Of a stretch of DNA of 25,053 nucleotides, positions 17,401-23,873 are shown in pieces. The stretch comes from UBA6136 sp964386975 (GTDB lineage: Bacteria; Pseudomonadota; Gammaproteobacteria; Methylococcales; Methylococcaceae): the NCBI GenBank assembly GCA_964386975.1, contig CAYLUS010000029.1, forward strand, positions 1-25,053, written 5' to 3'. A model generated the notes under the pieces. The model saw nothing but the letters and a program-made list of their open reading frames with translations. It was not told the origin of the DNA and ran no database searches. Position 1 is the stretch's first letter; the number at the start of each line of letters is the position of its first letter. The position numbers were made by a program, and so were the translations under genes.

Positions 17401-17692
17401 GAAAAAGGCGATGAGCGCCCGAGATGCTGCCCTGTATGCCGCCAAGCTCCGATTTCGGCCCATCGTGATGACCTCCATTGCGTTTATCCTGGGCGCTGTG
17501 CCGCTGGTGACCGCTAACGGGGCAGGGGCCCATGCCCAGAACTCGGTGGGTGCTGGAATCATCGGTGGCATGCTGGGTTCGACCTGCGTGGCGGTCCTTT
17601 TCGTGCCGATGTTCTTCATGGTGATGATGCGTTTTAGGCAGACCGATCCCCATGCGAATGGAAAAACCCCACAAGTCCAAAACCCTGATTAA
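14417..17692 (+). CDS. RND efflux pump inner-membrane protein (HAE1 type)
   Basis: A 1091-residue proton-driven exporter of the AcrB/HAE1 group. It begins with MLSEKFIKRPVLAMVCSIMI, the standard first helix, and has twelve predicted membrane segments with two large periplasmic loops. Key transport residues are present: the Asp pair in GIVVDDAIVVLEN (near 440) and the Lys in GLSAKNAILIVEF (near 980). It is about 40 residues longer than AcrB; part of the extra length lies in the first periplasmic domain (about 255-330), which carries an Asn/Asp-rich insert. AGGA sits seven bases before the ATG. It works with the two preceding gene products; whether the substrate is a drug, metal-organic or lipid is unknown. 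Confidence 0.95.
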   Translation: MLSEKFIKRPVLAMVCSIMIIIGGVMAAIYAPIDQYPLIIPPVLNINSTFPGASSEAIANAVAAPIEDQIAGTEGMIYMQSASQNGSNSVSINVYFDVGTSLGVVEADTLNRSLTASNSYIPEQARAQGIRIRKMIPDLFQVIPFYTETGSPDPLYIANYVQRYIYPVIEEIHGIGFVNIIGQRSYAVRINLDPKRLAFYKIGIPEIIAAVRDQSSQYAIGQNAMPPTFGPEKSNFLITTTGYFTDAKQFENVVLRSNFNSDDVNPLNNPDQVKPTKRSLSGNAQVIRLKDVADIQLDANNYNNYLYVHKRDEKTGEVKNFEAVALQLYLVPGANQLKTKAEVADAMTKIDAFLPKGMKYFYHYDSSIFVYQAIQGVVETLLIAFLLVFCVVFLFIQNLRGTIIPILAIPVAVIGAFAGIYITGFNINTLSLFGLVLAIGIVVDDAIVVLENVERIMEEEKLNSLDATVKAMEEVSAAVIAIVLVLNAVFVPVAFLGGFSGIMMQQFAVTIAISVVISGFVALTLTPALCVIFLKNVRHDDNKPKVAFFRIFDRLFLKLQEGYMWVVTWIIDHVKVCMSIWAVIFVLTIGMFIKIPTSLIPLEDMGYFYDVIHVNAGGALKYSVEESNKVAAEMMKKIPYLNRLVVMGSSDIIDNSTYKTSTSTIMGVLNNEDDRDMSHQTVDTAIEATTQINQANKNINAYAFNQPPIRGLSPAGGTTFYLQATQPISVREIRDDSVKICEHLQKNFKAVQKCSQFYEVDTPELRVDVDPAKAYYYGVDFKNAYNSLQGIFGLYYINFFTKWADIFWVEITGLYDYRKNPELLNTVYLKNNKGQMVPAGNVMSVTETTGAEVVTRLNDFLASQIVVDPNEKEGHTSGEIMKIVEEEVPKVLGNRYAVKWFGLAYQQQIAGNQSAVALSLGLIMVFLILAGLFEMWVLPVAIVMALPFALFGAAAVLLAFNMPNDTYFQVSLLTLIGLSAKNAILIVEFAIEAVEKKAMSARDAALYAAKLRFRPIVMTSIAFILGAVPLVTANGAGAHAQNSVGAGIIGGMLGSTCVAVLFVPMFFMVMMRFRQTDPHANGKTPQVQNPD

Positions 17693-17723
17693 GGATGCCT
17701 TGGCCTTGTCAGGCTCGCCTTTC

Positions 17724-18422
17724 ATGCCCGGGCCAGGCTCTCAGGCCCCCCGTTCCCTCATTTCCTTCAGTGGTGGCAAGGACTCCTGTCTAGCGCTGTA
17801 TCGGGCCCGCAAGGCGGGTTTTGAGGTGACTGCGAGCCTGACCGCGTTGGAAGAGACGGGCCTTCGTACCCGTTCTCATGGTGTATCACGGTCACTGATG
17901 CGGGTTCAGGCCCTCGCGTTGAATCTTGAGCCTCACTTCATTGCCGCAACCTGGAGCGACTACGAATCTCAGTTCGTGGAGCAGCTTGGCCATCTTCGGG
18001 ATGCGGGCCTGCAGCATGCCATCTTTGGGGATATTGACCTTGAGGCCCACCGGGAGTGGGAGGAAAAAGTCTGTGTGCGATCCGGACTTAAGGCCCAGCT
18101 CCCGCTCTGGAAGGAGGATCGTCAATACCTGGTCGAGGAGTTTCTGGGGCTCGGTTTCAAGGCGTGGGTGACCTGCGTCGATGGACGATTTCTTGATGCG
18201 AGCTTTGCCGGGCGCGAGTTTGATCGGGATTTCATCCAGGATTTGCCAAAAGGCGTTGATGCCTGCGGCGAAAATGGCGAATTCCATACCTTTGTCTACG
18301 ATGGCCCGGGCTTTGCGTATCCCGTGTCTTGGCGAAGTCAGGGATTGGGTGCCTATACCAGTCCCCCTGAATATGGCCGTTGTACCTACCACTTCGATTG
18401 GCTGGACTGCGCGTCTCCCTGA
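17724..18422 (+). CDS. Diphthine-ammonia-ligase-like PP-loop ATPase
   Basis: A 232-residue adenine-nucleotide alpha-hydrolase. The PP-loop SGGKDS is at residues 16-21, and the C-terminal half carries the family features VRSGLKAQLPLW and GENGEFHTFVYDGPGF (about 182-197), as in archaeal MJ0570-type and eukaryotic Dph6 proteins. Dph6 makes the amide of diphthamide on elongation factor 2; bacteria lack diphthamide, so the bacterial substrate is unknown. The frame is open back to an ATG at 17652, which would overlap the RND pump gene by 41 bases and add 24 residues with no family likeness; I prefer the Met at 17724, though neither start has a strong ribosome site. A terminator follows. Confidence 0.85.
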   Translation: MPGPGSQAPRSLISFSGGKDSCLALYRARKAGFEVTASLTALEETGLRTRSHGVSRSLMRVQALALNLEPHFIAATWSDYESQFVEQLGHLRDAGLQHAIFGDIDLEAHREWEEKVCVRSGLKAQLPLWKEDRQYLVEEFLGLGFKAWVTCVDGRFLDASFAGREFDRDFIQDLPKGVDACGENGEFHTFVYDGPGFAYPVSWRSQGLGAYTSPPEYGRCTYHFDWLDCASP

Positions 18423-18425
18423 GAC

Positions 18426-18454
18426 AACCCGGATTCTGCGGGTTTGTGAATTTT
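18426..18454 (+). terminator. Intrinsic terminator after PP-loop gene
   Basis: AACCCG (18426-18431) pairs with CGGGTT (18439-18444) around a seven-base loop, followed by TGTGAATTTT. It lies just past the stop of the PP-loop gene and would end the efflux operon. It also touches the 3' end of the convergent DUF2127 gene. Confidence 0.55.
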
Positions 18455-18956
18455 AGAGGCTCGATTCCAGCGGGTTACTGTTGAGCGCGCGCTGGCGCAG
18501 GCGTCTGGCCAGCGTGCCGACGATCAGGAGGTTGATAAGGAGCGTCACAACTTTGAGGGTACTCATGCCCCTGGTCAGCTCGTACAGTTCAAAGGGAACA
18601 TAGATGCTGCCGCTCAAGGCGCCAAACCATTCAGCCCAGACCTTGTCCTGCCAGAGCCCATAGGCCTCGGTGAAGCGCACGCAGGCGTAACCGAAGGCCA
18701 TCAAGGCCAGGAGTTTAAGATTGCCGTCGTTGATTTCGGAGGCGGCGTCAATGAAGATTCTGGGGTAGTGACTGGCCGGATTGAGGTGAAGATGCGCCAC
18801 CAGTTCTTCGGCAATGCGCTGAACATCCTGATGGATAAGGCTGAGAAGACCGAAACCAGCGAGAACGGTCAACGCCCCCTTGCTGAATTCAAACAGGGCA
18901 ACAAGCCGTAGACCGTGATCCGGGTTGCTGGGGGTTGAATGGGCCGTGCGGTTCAT
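18453..18956 (-). CDS. DUF2127 family membrane protein
   Basis: A 167-residue protein with four likely membrane segments (about 22-42, 80-100, 110-125, 135-150). The pattern GLRLVALFEFSKGALTVLAGFGLLSL near the N-terminus and YACVRFTEAYGLWQDKVWAEWFG in the middle match DUF2127, a family of small inner-membrane proteins with no established function. GGAG lies eight bases before the ATG at 18956. It is downstream of the SulP gene on the same strand with a gap of about 100 bases, so cotranscription is possible but not shown. It converges on the efflux operon. Confidence 0.85.
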   Translation of the reverse strand: MNRTAHSTPSNPDHGLRLVALFEFSKGALTVLAGFGLLSLIHQDVQRIAEELVAHLHLNPASHYPRIFIDAASEINDGNLKLLALMAFGYACVRFTEAYGLWQDKVWAEWFGALSGSIYVPFELYELTRGMSTLKVVTLLINLLIVGTLARRLRQRALNSNPLESSL

Positions 18957-19060
18957 GGATGGCTCCAGGGCGCGATTAAATCAATGAAGCGCACTCTATA
19001 TGCACGATGGCAGCCAGATCAAGCTGGGTTAGGGAGAGATCCGATGGGCCCCCTGCGCTT

Positions 19061-20680
19061 TTATTGAAGGGTTCGGCGCGCTGCCAAGGGATGGTCTGAT
19101 ACCGCGGACAGCCCTGAAAGTCCATGGATTTCACAGCGTCCCCCCCGTTCGATGTAGTCGGTTCTGAACTGATCAATGAACTCCATGACGGTATGGTCAA
19201 TGTAGGAGGCATCATTGACATCGAAAATGATGGTCTGGCCTGTAGGGATTTCAGCCAGTTCACTCTTTAGCCCCACGAAATTGGCAAAAATAGCAGATCC
19301 CTGAATGGCTATGCGGTATACCCCCGAAGATGGGTGTGTCAGCGTAAATGAGATTTTTAGGAGGCTTTTCAAGGGGACACCGCGGGAGAGATGGATGCCG
19401 ATCTTGACTGCGATTCCGATCAGGACGCCCAACAAGAGGTCCGTCGTGAGAACCCCAATGATCGTTGTGGTGAAGATCACGAGTTGTTCTTTGCCAATCA
19501 CCATGGTTTTGGCGAACTCTTTAGGGGAGGCCAGCCGGAATCCCGTGTAGACCAGGATGGCTGCAAGGCTTGAAAGCGGGACCTCGTGAATCAGGTTGGG
19601 AAAGACCACCACGAACAGGCCAAGAAAAAGGCTGTGGAAGAAATTGGACCAGCCGGTTTTGGCGCCATTATTGATATTGGCTGAGGAGCGAACAATTTCT
19701 GCAATCATAGGCAGCCCGCCAACCATACCCGCCATGAAGTTGCCCGCACCGATCGCTGTCAGGTCCCGATTGAGGTCTGACTGGCGCTTGTAGGGATCCA
19801 GCTTGTCGACGGCCGTGGCGCTCAGGAGCGTTTCAAGGCTTCCGACCAGCGTGATCGAGATCACCGAGCTCCAGAACACCCATGTGCCGATCTTGCCGAA
19901 GTCCGGAAAGGCCAGGCTCTGGGCAAAATGCTCCGGCACGGTCACCAGATAGTTGGGACCAATGCTGTATTCGGTACCGAGAAAGGTATAGACATGATCT
20001 GAGTTCAGGCTGAACAGGTGGTCATAAAGAATCCCCACCAGCACAACCACCAACGGTGCCGGGATCATTTTCAGGCGTTGATCCTTGACACAGGTCCAGG
20101 CAGCCAGGATCAGGAGACCTGTGACGCCGGTCAGGGTGATTTCCGGGTTCAGATTGATCAGGCTGTGCGGAATCTCGAGAAGGGTGCCAATGATGTCCTG
20201 GCTCTTGGGTCTAACTCCCAGCAGGATATGGATCTGCTTGGCCATAATGATGATGCCGATACCAGCAAGCATGCCGTGGACCACGGATGCAGGAAAGTAG
20301 GCATTCAGCTTGCCGGCTTTCAAAAGGCCCATCAAAATCTGAAACAGGCTTGAAACCACAATTGCCGCCAGGGTGAATTTGTAGCCGGCGGTCACATCGC
20401 CATTCCCAAGGCCTTGGGCGGCGGTCAGGATGACGACGATCATGCCGGCAGCCGGTCCATTGATGGTCAGGAAGGACCCATTGAACCTGGAAACAATCAG
20501 CCCGCCGATGATCGCGGACAAAATTCCGCTGATGGGGGGGAAGCCTGAAGCAATCGAAATGCCGATACACAGGGGCAGCGCGATCAGGAAAACGAGAAAG
20601 CCTGCCGTCAGATCAGAACGCCAGTTCTCTCTCAGACCGTTGGTGCCGCTTGCGGGAATGGTTCGAGGGGATGCAGCCAT
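19061..20680 (-). CDS. SulP family anion transporter with STAS domain
   Basis: A 539-residue inner-membrane transporter. The membrane domain (about 20-420) has the SulP start DLTAGFLVFLIALPLCIGIS, followed by NGPAAGMIVVIL, and the family element SSANINNGAKTGWSNFFHS near residue 335-353. A cytoplasmic STAS domain follows (about 440-530) with IFDVNDASYIDHTVMEF. SulP proteins carry sulfate, bicarbonate, dicarboxylates or other anions, often with sodium or protons. This subtype, with an N-terminal FLIALPLC, resembles those found beside carbonic anhydrases, so bicarbonate is one possibility, but no carbonic anhydrase is visible here. The STAS domain lacks the usual Ser after Asp (DxS) in the exact spacing, reading NDASYID. 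Start chosen at the only Met giving the full first helix. Confidence 0.92.
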   Translation of the reverse strand: MAASPRTIPASGTNGLRENWRSDLTAGFLVFLIALPLCIGISIASGFPPISGILSAIIGGLIVSRFNGSFLTINGPAAGMIVVILTAAQGLGNGDVTAGYKFTLAAIVVSSLFQILMGLLKAGKLNAYFPASVVHGMLAGIGIIIMAKQIHILLGVRPKSQDIIGTLLEIPHSLINLNPEITLTGVTGLLILAAWTCVKDQRLKMIPAPLVVVLVGILYDHLFSLNSDHVYTFLGTEYSIGPNYLVTVPEHFAQSLAFPDFGKIGTWVFWSSVISITLVGSLETLLSATAVDKLDPYKRQSDLNRDLTAIGAGNFMAGMVGGLPMIAEIVRSSANINNGAKTGWSNFFHSLFLGLFVVVFPNLIHEVPLSSLAAILVYTGFRLASPKEFAKTMVIGKEQLVIFTTTIIGVLTTDLLLGVLIGIAVKIGIHLSRGVPLKSLLKISFTLTHPSSGVYRIAIQGSAIFANFVGLKSELAEIPTGQTIIFDVNDASYIDHTVMEFIDQFRTDYIERGGRCEIHGLSGLSAVSDHPLAARRTLQ

Positions 20681-20993
20681 GCAGTTCAGTGAATATCAGG
20701 AAAGAAAAAAGAGGGACACCTGAAACAAGCAGGATCCGTGCCGCTTGATGTGAAACGGGCGAATGCCCCATTCAAGGCTCAGTTTCAGGGGGGTGGCGCA
20801 AAAAAGGACGCTGGATTCAGGATGTGATTGACTTGAAGCGGTTGAAATCAGCCGGTCGGGAGATGATGGTGATGGTTGACCTCCACCGCCGTATTGAGGC
20901 GATATCTTAGCTAAGCCTAACACCTTGAGGCGGCCATCCGGTTAAACTGACGGATTACGGGTGGTGCCTGAATCACCCTGACCGAGGCAAGGG
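20681..20993. other. Divergent intergenic region, SulP/lipoprotein
   Basis: No coding region is visible in these 313 bases. It must hold promoters for the SulP gene (minus) and the lipoprotein gene (plus). A TTGACC at 20876-20881 is a possible -35 for the plus strand, but the best -10-like sequence (GATATC at 20901-20906) is poorly spaced, so I do not call a promoter. Confidence 0.4.
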
Positions 20994-21359
20994 GTGACCG
21001 GTTTGAGAGTGTTGGCTTTTTTTCTGATGTTAGGTGTTCTGGCCGGTTGCGCAGAACTTCGGGTTCCCTCAGACCGCACCGCGCTTGCAGAAAAAATGGC
21101 GGAGGATCGCGCGCGTCAGGATATGGCATGCCCATCGGCAAAGGCGGATCGACCGATCCGCCGCGATAGCATGGACAATTGGACAAATCATCTTTTCAGT
21201 GAATACAACGCCTGGGTCGAGGGCTGTGATCGGCAGGTCAATTACATCGTGGTCTGCGAGATCGACGCACATTGTTATTTTGCAGATCTGCCTGAAGCCA
21301 GCTATCCCGCCCGCACGGAAGATTTCAAGGCCAGCCCGGCTGCCGATCCCAAACCTTGA
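20994..21359 (+). CDS. Predicted lipoprotein, unknown
   Basis: A 121-residue predicted lipoprotein. The signal is RVLAFFLMLGVLAGC with lipid-acceptor Cys19. The mature part has four further cysteines (in MACPSAK, VEGCDR, VVCEID and AHCYF), suggesting disulfides in the periplasm. The start is GTG at 20994 with GAGG about six bases before it. No family recognised. The gene ends two bases from the stop of the convergent hydrolase gene, so the transcripts probably meet tail to tail. Confidence 0.75.
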   Translation: MTGLRVLAFFLMLGVLAGCAELRVPSDRTALAEKMAEDRARQDMACPSAKADRPIRRDSMDNWTNHLFSEYNAWVEGCDRQVNYIVVCEIDAHCYFADLPEASYPARTEDFKASPAADPKP

Positions 21360-21361
21360 CG

Positions 21362-22525
21362 TCAGCGACTTCGAAAGTCAGCCAGACGCCCGGCCAGTGA
21401 CTTTGCCTTCAACAGGAATTCGTGTAACGCTCCGGGATCTTGTTGAGTCAGGGTGTTCAGAAAATGAACCGAGATAGCCTTGACCAACGCGAGTTGCTGT
21501 CCGATCTGGCGCGGGTCAAGGCGCGCTTGCTCCATGGCCAATGACCCCGGTTGAAGTTTGTTTTGAAGGCCTTGCCGTTTGGCATCGCGCTGGGTAGCAG
21601 GATGTTGCAGAGGCTCGGCAATCCCGCGGGTCTGTTCCGCCGTGTCAGACTCATCCTCTTTGACTGCAGCAGGGTCAATGCCGGCGAGTTGACGATGGGT
21701 CCCTTGATAAAGTTCAAGGAGGTATTTGGAGCCTTTGGGGGACTGACTGAAAATGGCGGAACGCAGCGAAGGGCTGGTGATCCCGAATGGATCAGCGTCC
21801 TGGGTGCCGGTGATGGCGAGTAACGGCAGGTTCACGGCATCGAAGCGCGATTTCATGCCGCCGGCGGCAAGGTCAAGGAATGGGCTGATCAGGATGGCGC
21901 CTTGAAAGCGCGCTGGCTCCGTTATACCGCTGACTCCCCCGATTTTCTCCCCGATCAGGGCGGCGGCGGTTTGGGCGCCCAGTTCATAACCTGCAAGGAT
22001 GACCTTGTTACCGTCCCAGCGATTAAAGGGGGCTGAATGCTTCTTGGCCTGAAGCGTCTCCAGTACAAACAGGACATCCTCGATACGCGCCTTGAGGGAT
22101 CGGTTGTCGAAGTGATCTCGACCCAGAGTCGGAAGGTCACCCTGATCTGACGCGCTCAGGGATTTGAACGCGTTCGCATCCCGCTCCGACTGCAGAGTCA
22201 GGACAGCGAAGCCGGCCTTGACCCACGTATCGCGCCACAAGGCGCCTCCATGCCTGGCGCTTTCGCCAAGTCCAGGCAGGTAGATGATCAGGGATGGGCG
22301 AGCGGGCTCAGTGGGTATTTCGAAATGAACGGCAATGCGCCTTTCCCCCCGCCGCCACTCGGCATCCGTGACTTCACCCGACGTCACCGCACGCGGGTCG
22401 GACTCAAAGCGAGATTCAAACTCCCGCATGTCAGCATCGATTTCAGCGTTGCTTGGGGGGCTGGGGGTGAAATGACAGGCAGCCAGCCAGAGAAAAGACA
22501 ACAGGGTCAGAGCAAAAAAGCGCAT
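21362..22525 (-). CDS. DUF3530-like alpha/beta-hydrolase lipoprotein
   Basis: A 387-residue predicted lipoprotein (LWLAAC, Cys17) with an alpha/beta-hydrolase domain at about 60-285, resembling DUF3530. IIYLPGLGES (80-89) fits the oxyanion-hole strand, TGTQDADPFG (239-248) the acidic-residue turn, and GTHRQLAG (275-282) the histidine. The nucleophile elbow is odd: the expected G-x-S-x-G reads GYELG (179-183), placing Glu181 where Ser should be, so it may be catalytically dead or use other chemistry. A charged, Gln-rich region follows (about 285-330), then a helical C-terminus. The ATG at 22525 is the only start giving the signal peptide. Substrate unknown. Confidence 0.75.
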   Translation of the reverse strand: MRFFALTLLSFLWLAACHFTPSPPSNAEIDADMREFESRFESDPRAVTSGEVTDAEWRRGERRIAVHFEIPTEPARPSLIIYLPGLGESARHGGALWRDTWVKAGFAVLTLQSERDANAFKSLSASDQGDLPTLGRDHFDNRSLKARIEDVLFVLETLQAKKHSAPFNRWDGNKVILAGYELGAQTAAALIGEKIGGVSGITEPARFQGAILISPFLDLAAGGMKSRFDAVNLPLLAITGTQDADPFGITSPSLRSAIFSQSPKGSKYLLELYQGTHRQLAGIDPAAVKEDESDTAEQTRGIAEPLQHPATQRDAKRQGLQNKLQPGSLAMEQARLDPRQIGQQLALVKAISVHFLNTLTQQDPGALHEFLLKAKSLAGRLADFRSR

Positions 22526-22614
22526 AGGTGATGGACAGGTTCATGAGCCAGGATTCGGGGATGGGTTACCGGCGCGGCTCTTCAAGGGAAGATTGGGGCA
22601 GGGCGAGGCGATAC

Positions 22615-22758
22615 ATGCAGAATTCCCGTTGGCTCTTGGTGCTTATGCTTGCAATCGCTCTCATCAGTTGCGGGCGATCCAGGCAGCGACTAGCCGGCAT
22701 CCAGGATCGCTGTGCCTGTAGTGCCACCGACGTCGAAAGCCGGGATGCCGGACACTGA
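22615..22758 (+). CDS. Small lipoprotein, 47 aa
   Basis: A short gene encoding a signal peptide and a brief tail. MQNSRWLLVLMLAIALISC ends in a lipobox with Cys19, and the mature peptide is only 29 residues (GRSRQRLAG... with two more cysteines, CAC). I chose the ATG at 22615 because GAGG lies six bases before it and the longer frame from 22528 lacks a signal at its N-terminus. It resembles tiny lysis-type or entericidin-like lipoproteins in size only; no function can be assigned. Its stop codon lies in the loop of a strong hairpin. Confidence 0.6.
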   Translation: MQNSRWLLVLMLAIALISCGRSRQRLAGIQDRCACSATDVESRDAGH

Positions 22759-22768
22759 GTCCGGCATC
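22744..22768 (+). terminator. Strong hairpin spanning the small lipoprotein stop
   Basis: GATGCCGGAC (22744-22753) pairs perfectly with GTCCGGCATC (22759-22768) around ACTGA, whose TGA is the stop codon. No T-tract follows, so it may act as a transcript-end or stability structure rather than a textbook terminator. It also faces the convergent gene ending at 22780. Confidence 0.5.
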
Positions 22769-22779
22769 AACGAGAGCGC

Positions 22780-23412
22780 CTACGGTGTTGGTTCCGGATG
22801 AATCATTGCTGGGGACTGCCCTTGTCTTTGAGCGAGCTGGGCCTTTGCCTCTTCGACACGGGCAAACAGTCCTGCCATCTCGGCCAGAGCGATCTCACCC
22901 TGAGCATCGGGCAGGATCTTGTATTTCCAGGTGAGCGATTGCCCGGGAACATACCGTTTGGCGTAGTGCTGCACCAGTTGTTCGCTCAGTGGAATGCTCA
23001 CAGATTCAAAGTTCCAGCAGTCATCCTGATCGCTGCAGTGGCGACGGCCATTGACGACCCGGATTTTCTGCTCCATCCAGCCTTCCGGTGATTCGTAATT
23101 GACCAGGGCGATCTTGCGGGCCCGTTTGGTGGCGTTCATGACATCCACGCCATAACCCACCTTGCCATTCGTGCGATTCAGTGAGGCCAGAAGATACACG
23201 GCGTGAAATTCGGCGTTGGACCGATGCGGCTCTTCAAAGCCCTTCTCGGTATTGAATTCGACATTGGACTGGCTGTTCTTCGTGGTTTCGACCGCCGTCT
23301 TTTGGAAGTGATCGGCGCCGAGGTTGGCAGGTGGAAGGACGGTGCCCTTGGGTTGCGAACTGCAACCTGCAACTGCGGCTAGCAAAAGGAGTGTGAGCGG
23401 GTGACGGATCAT
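22780..23412 (-). CDS. Predicted lipoprotein, unknown
   Basis: A 210-residue predicted lipoprotein: MIRHPLTLLLLAAVAGC gives a lipobox with Cys17 followed by SSQ, which favours transport to the outer membrane by Lol rules. The mature part is mostly polar, with a tryptophan-containing beta region (VNYESPEGWMEQKIRVVNGRRHCSDQDDCW, split here only for description, near 105-135) whose two cysteines may pair, and a helical Ala/Gln-rich end. I do not recognise the family. No strong ribosome site precedes the ATG. It is the last intact gene before the tRNA-like scar. Confidence 0.72.
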   Translation of the reverse strand: MIRHPLTLLLLAAVAGCSSQPKGTVLPPANLGADHFQKTAVETTKNSQSNVEFNTEKGFEEPHRSNAEFHAVYLLASLNRTNGKVGYGVDVMNATKRARKIALVNYESPEGWMEQKIRVVNGRRHCSDQDDCWNFESVSIPLSEQLVQHYAKRYVPGQSLTWKYKILPDAQGEIALAEMAGLFARVEEAKAQLAQRQGQSPAMIHPEPTP

Positions 23413-23485
23413 GGTCGTTCAATATATAAAAAGAGGGATGCTCTCAAAGAGTGGCAGGGGTGAACAGTCCCCATCTGCCAATGGG

Positions 23486-23544
23486 GCCGGATATACCGAT
23501 TGAAAATGCGCGGGTCGAGGGTTCGCATCCTTTCGCCGGCTCCA
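23486..23544 (+). pseudogene. tRNA-like remnant lacking the D arm (Phe/GAA-like)
   Basis: From the anticodon loop on, spacing is exactly that of a tRNA. The loop is TTGAAAA (23500-23506, GAA at 23502-23504), then five stem bases, a five-base variable loop, a T arm GAGGG-TTCGCAT-CCTTT (23517-23533), acceptor CGCCGGC (23534-23540), discriminator T and CCA (23542-23544). Upstream, GCCGG (23486-23490) pairs with the acceptor end, but only a few bases separate it from the anticodon arm, so about 17 bases, the D arm, are missing. The anticodon stem pairs badly. The GATTGAAAAT core is tRNA-Phe-like; the T discriminator is not, and the 3' end also recalls tmRNA ends. It is probably a degenerate tRNA or attachment-site copy. 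Confidence 0.55.
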
Positions 23545-23735
23545 CTTCTTTATTTTACTGAGCCTTTAGTAAGTAAAGTCACTTTGCCGCGCCGGGAACC
23601 CAGATCCATTGGGGCTTCCGAAAATAGGGAAATATGACATTACAAACTGAAAGCGCAGTAAGACGTCCCAAGAAGTCCTAAGCCACTGAAAGTACGATAA
23701 CTTATCTTGTCATCTGTATCCAGTGAAGTCCCTAA

Positions 23736-23807
23736 GTTACCGTTTATATCCAGCAATTCTGACGGTAGCTTTTGCGGTAACTCCTTCCTTCTCATGGGTT
23801 GTTACCG
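23736..23807. repeat. Cluster of GTTACCG/CGGTAAC repeats
   Basis: Four related copies lie in 72 bases: GTTACCG at 23736-23742, ACGGTAGC at 23762-23769 (one change), CGGTAAC at 23775-23781 and GTTACCG at 23801-23807, in both orientations. Similar short repeats commonly occur between a tRNA attachment site and the integrase gene, where they bind the integrase arm domain or excisionase. Here that role is inference from position. Confidence 0.5.
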
Positions 23808-23809
23808 TC

Positions 23810-23848
23810 ATGCTTACCGACAATCGCCAATGGTCCAAAACATGTTGA
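23810..23848 (+). pseudogene. Possible integrase 5' remnant (MLTDN...)
   Basis: ATG at 23810 opens MLTDN and runs only 12 codons to a stop. P4-type tyrosine integrases often begin MLTDT or PLTDT and lie one to three hundred bases downstream of a tRNA 3' end in the same direction, as here. The upstream frame reads VTV before the Met, as also often seen. After codon five the likeness ends, so the gene would have been cut off by deletion. Five matching residues are weak alone; position next to the tRNA-like 3' end and the repeats is what makes it worth listing. Confidence 0.35.
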
Positions 23849-23873
23849 CACATTCCGGCTATGATGTACGTAT

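Noticed and set aside
16601..17725. Long open frame (374 codons) on the minus strand
   Set aside because: Antisense shadow of the RND pump gene, with no recognisable domain and His/Asp-rich composition.
20876..20906. TTGACC with a downstream GATATC as a promoter for the lipoprotein gene
   Set aside because: Spacing of 19 bases and a weak -10 make it unconvincing.
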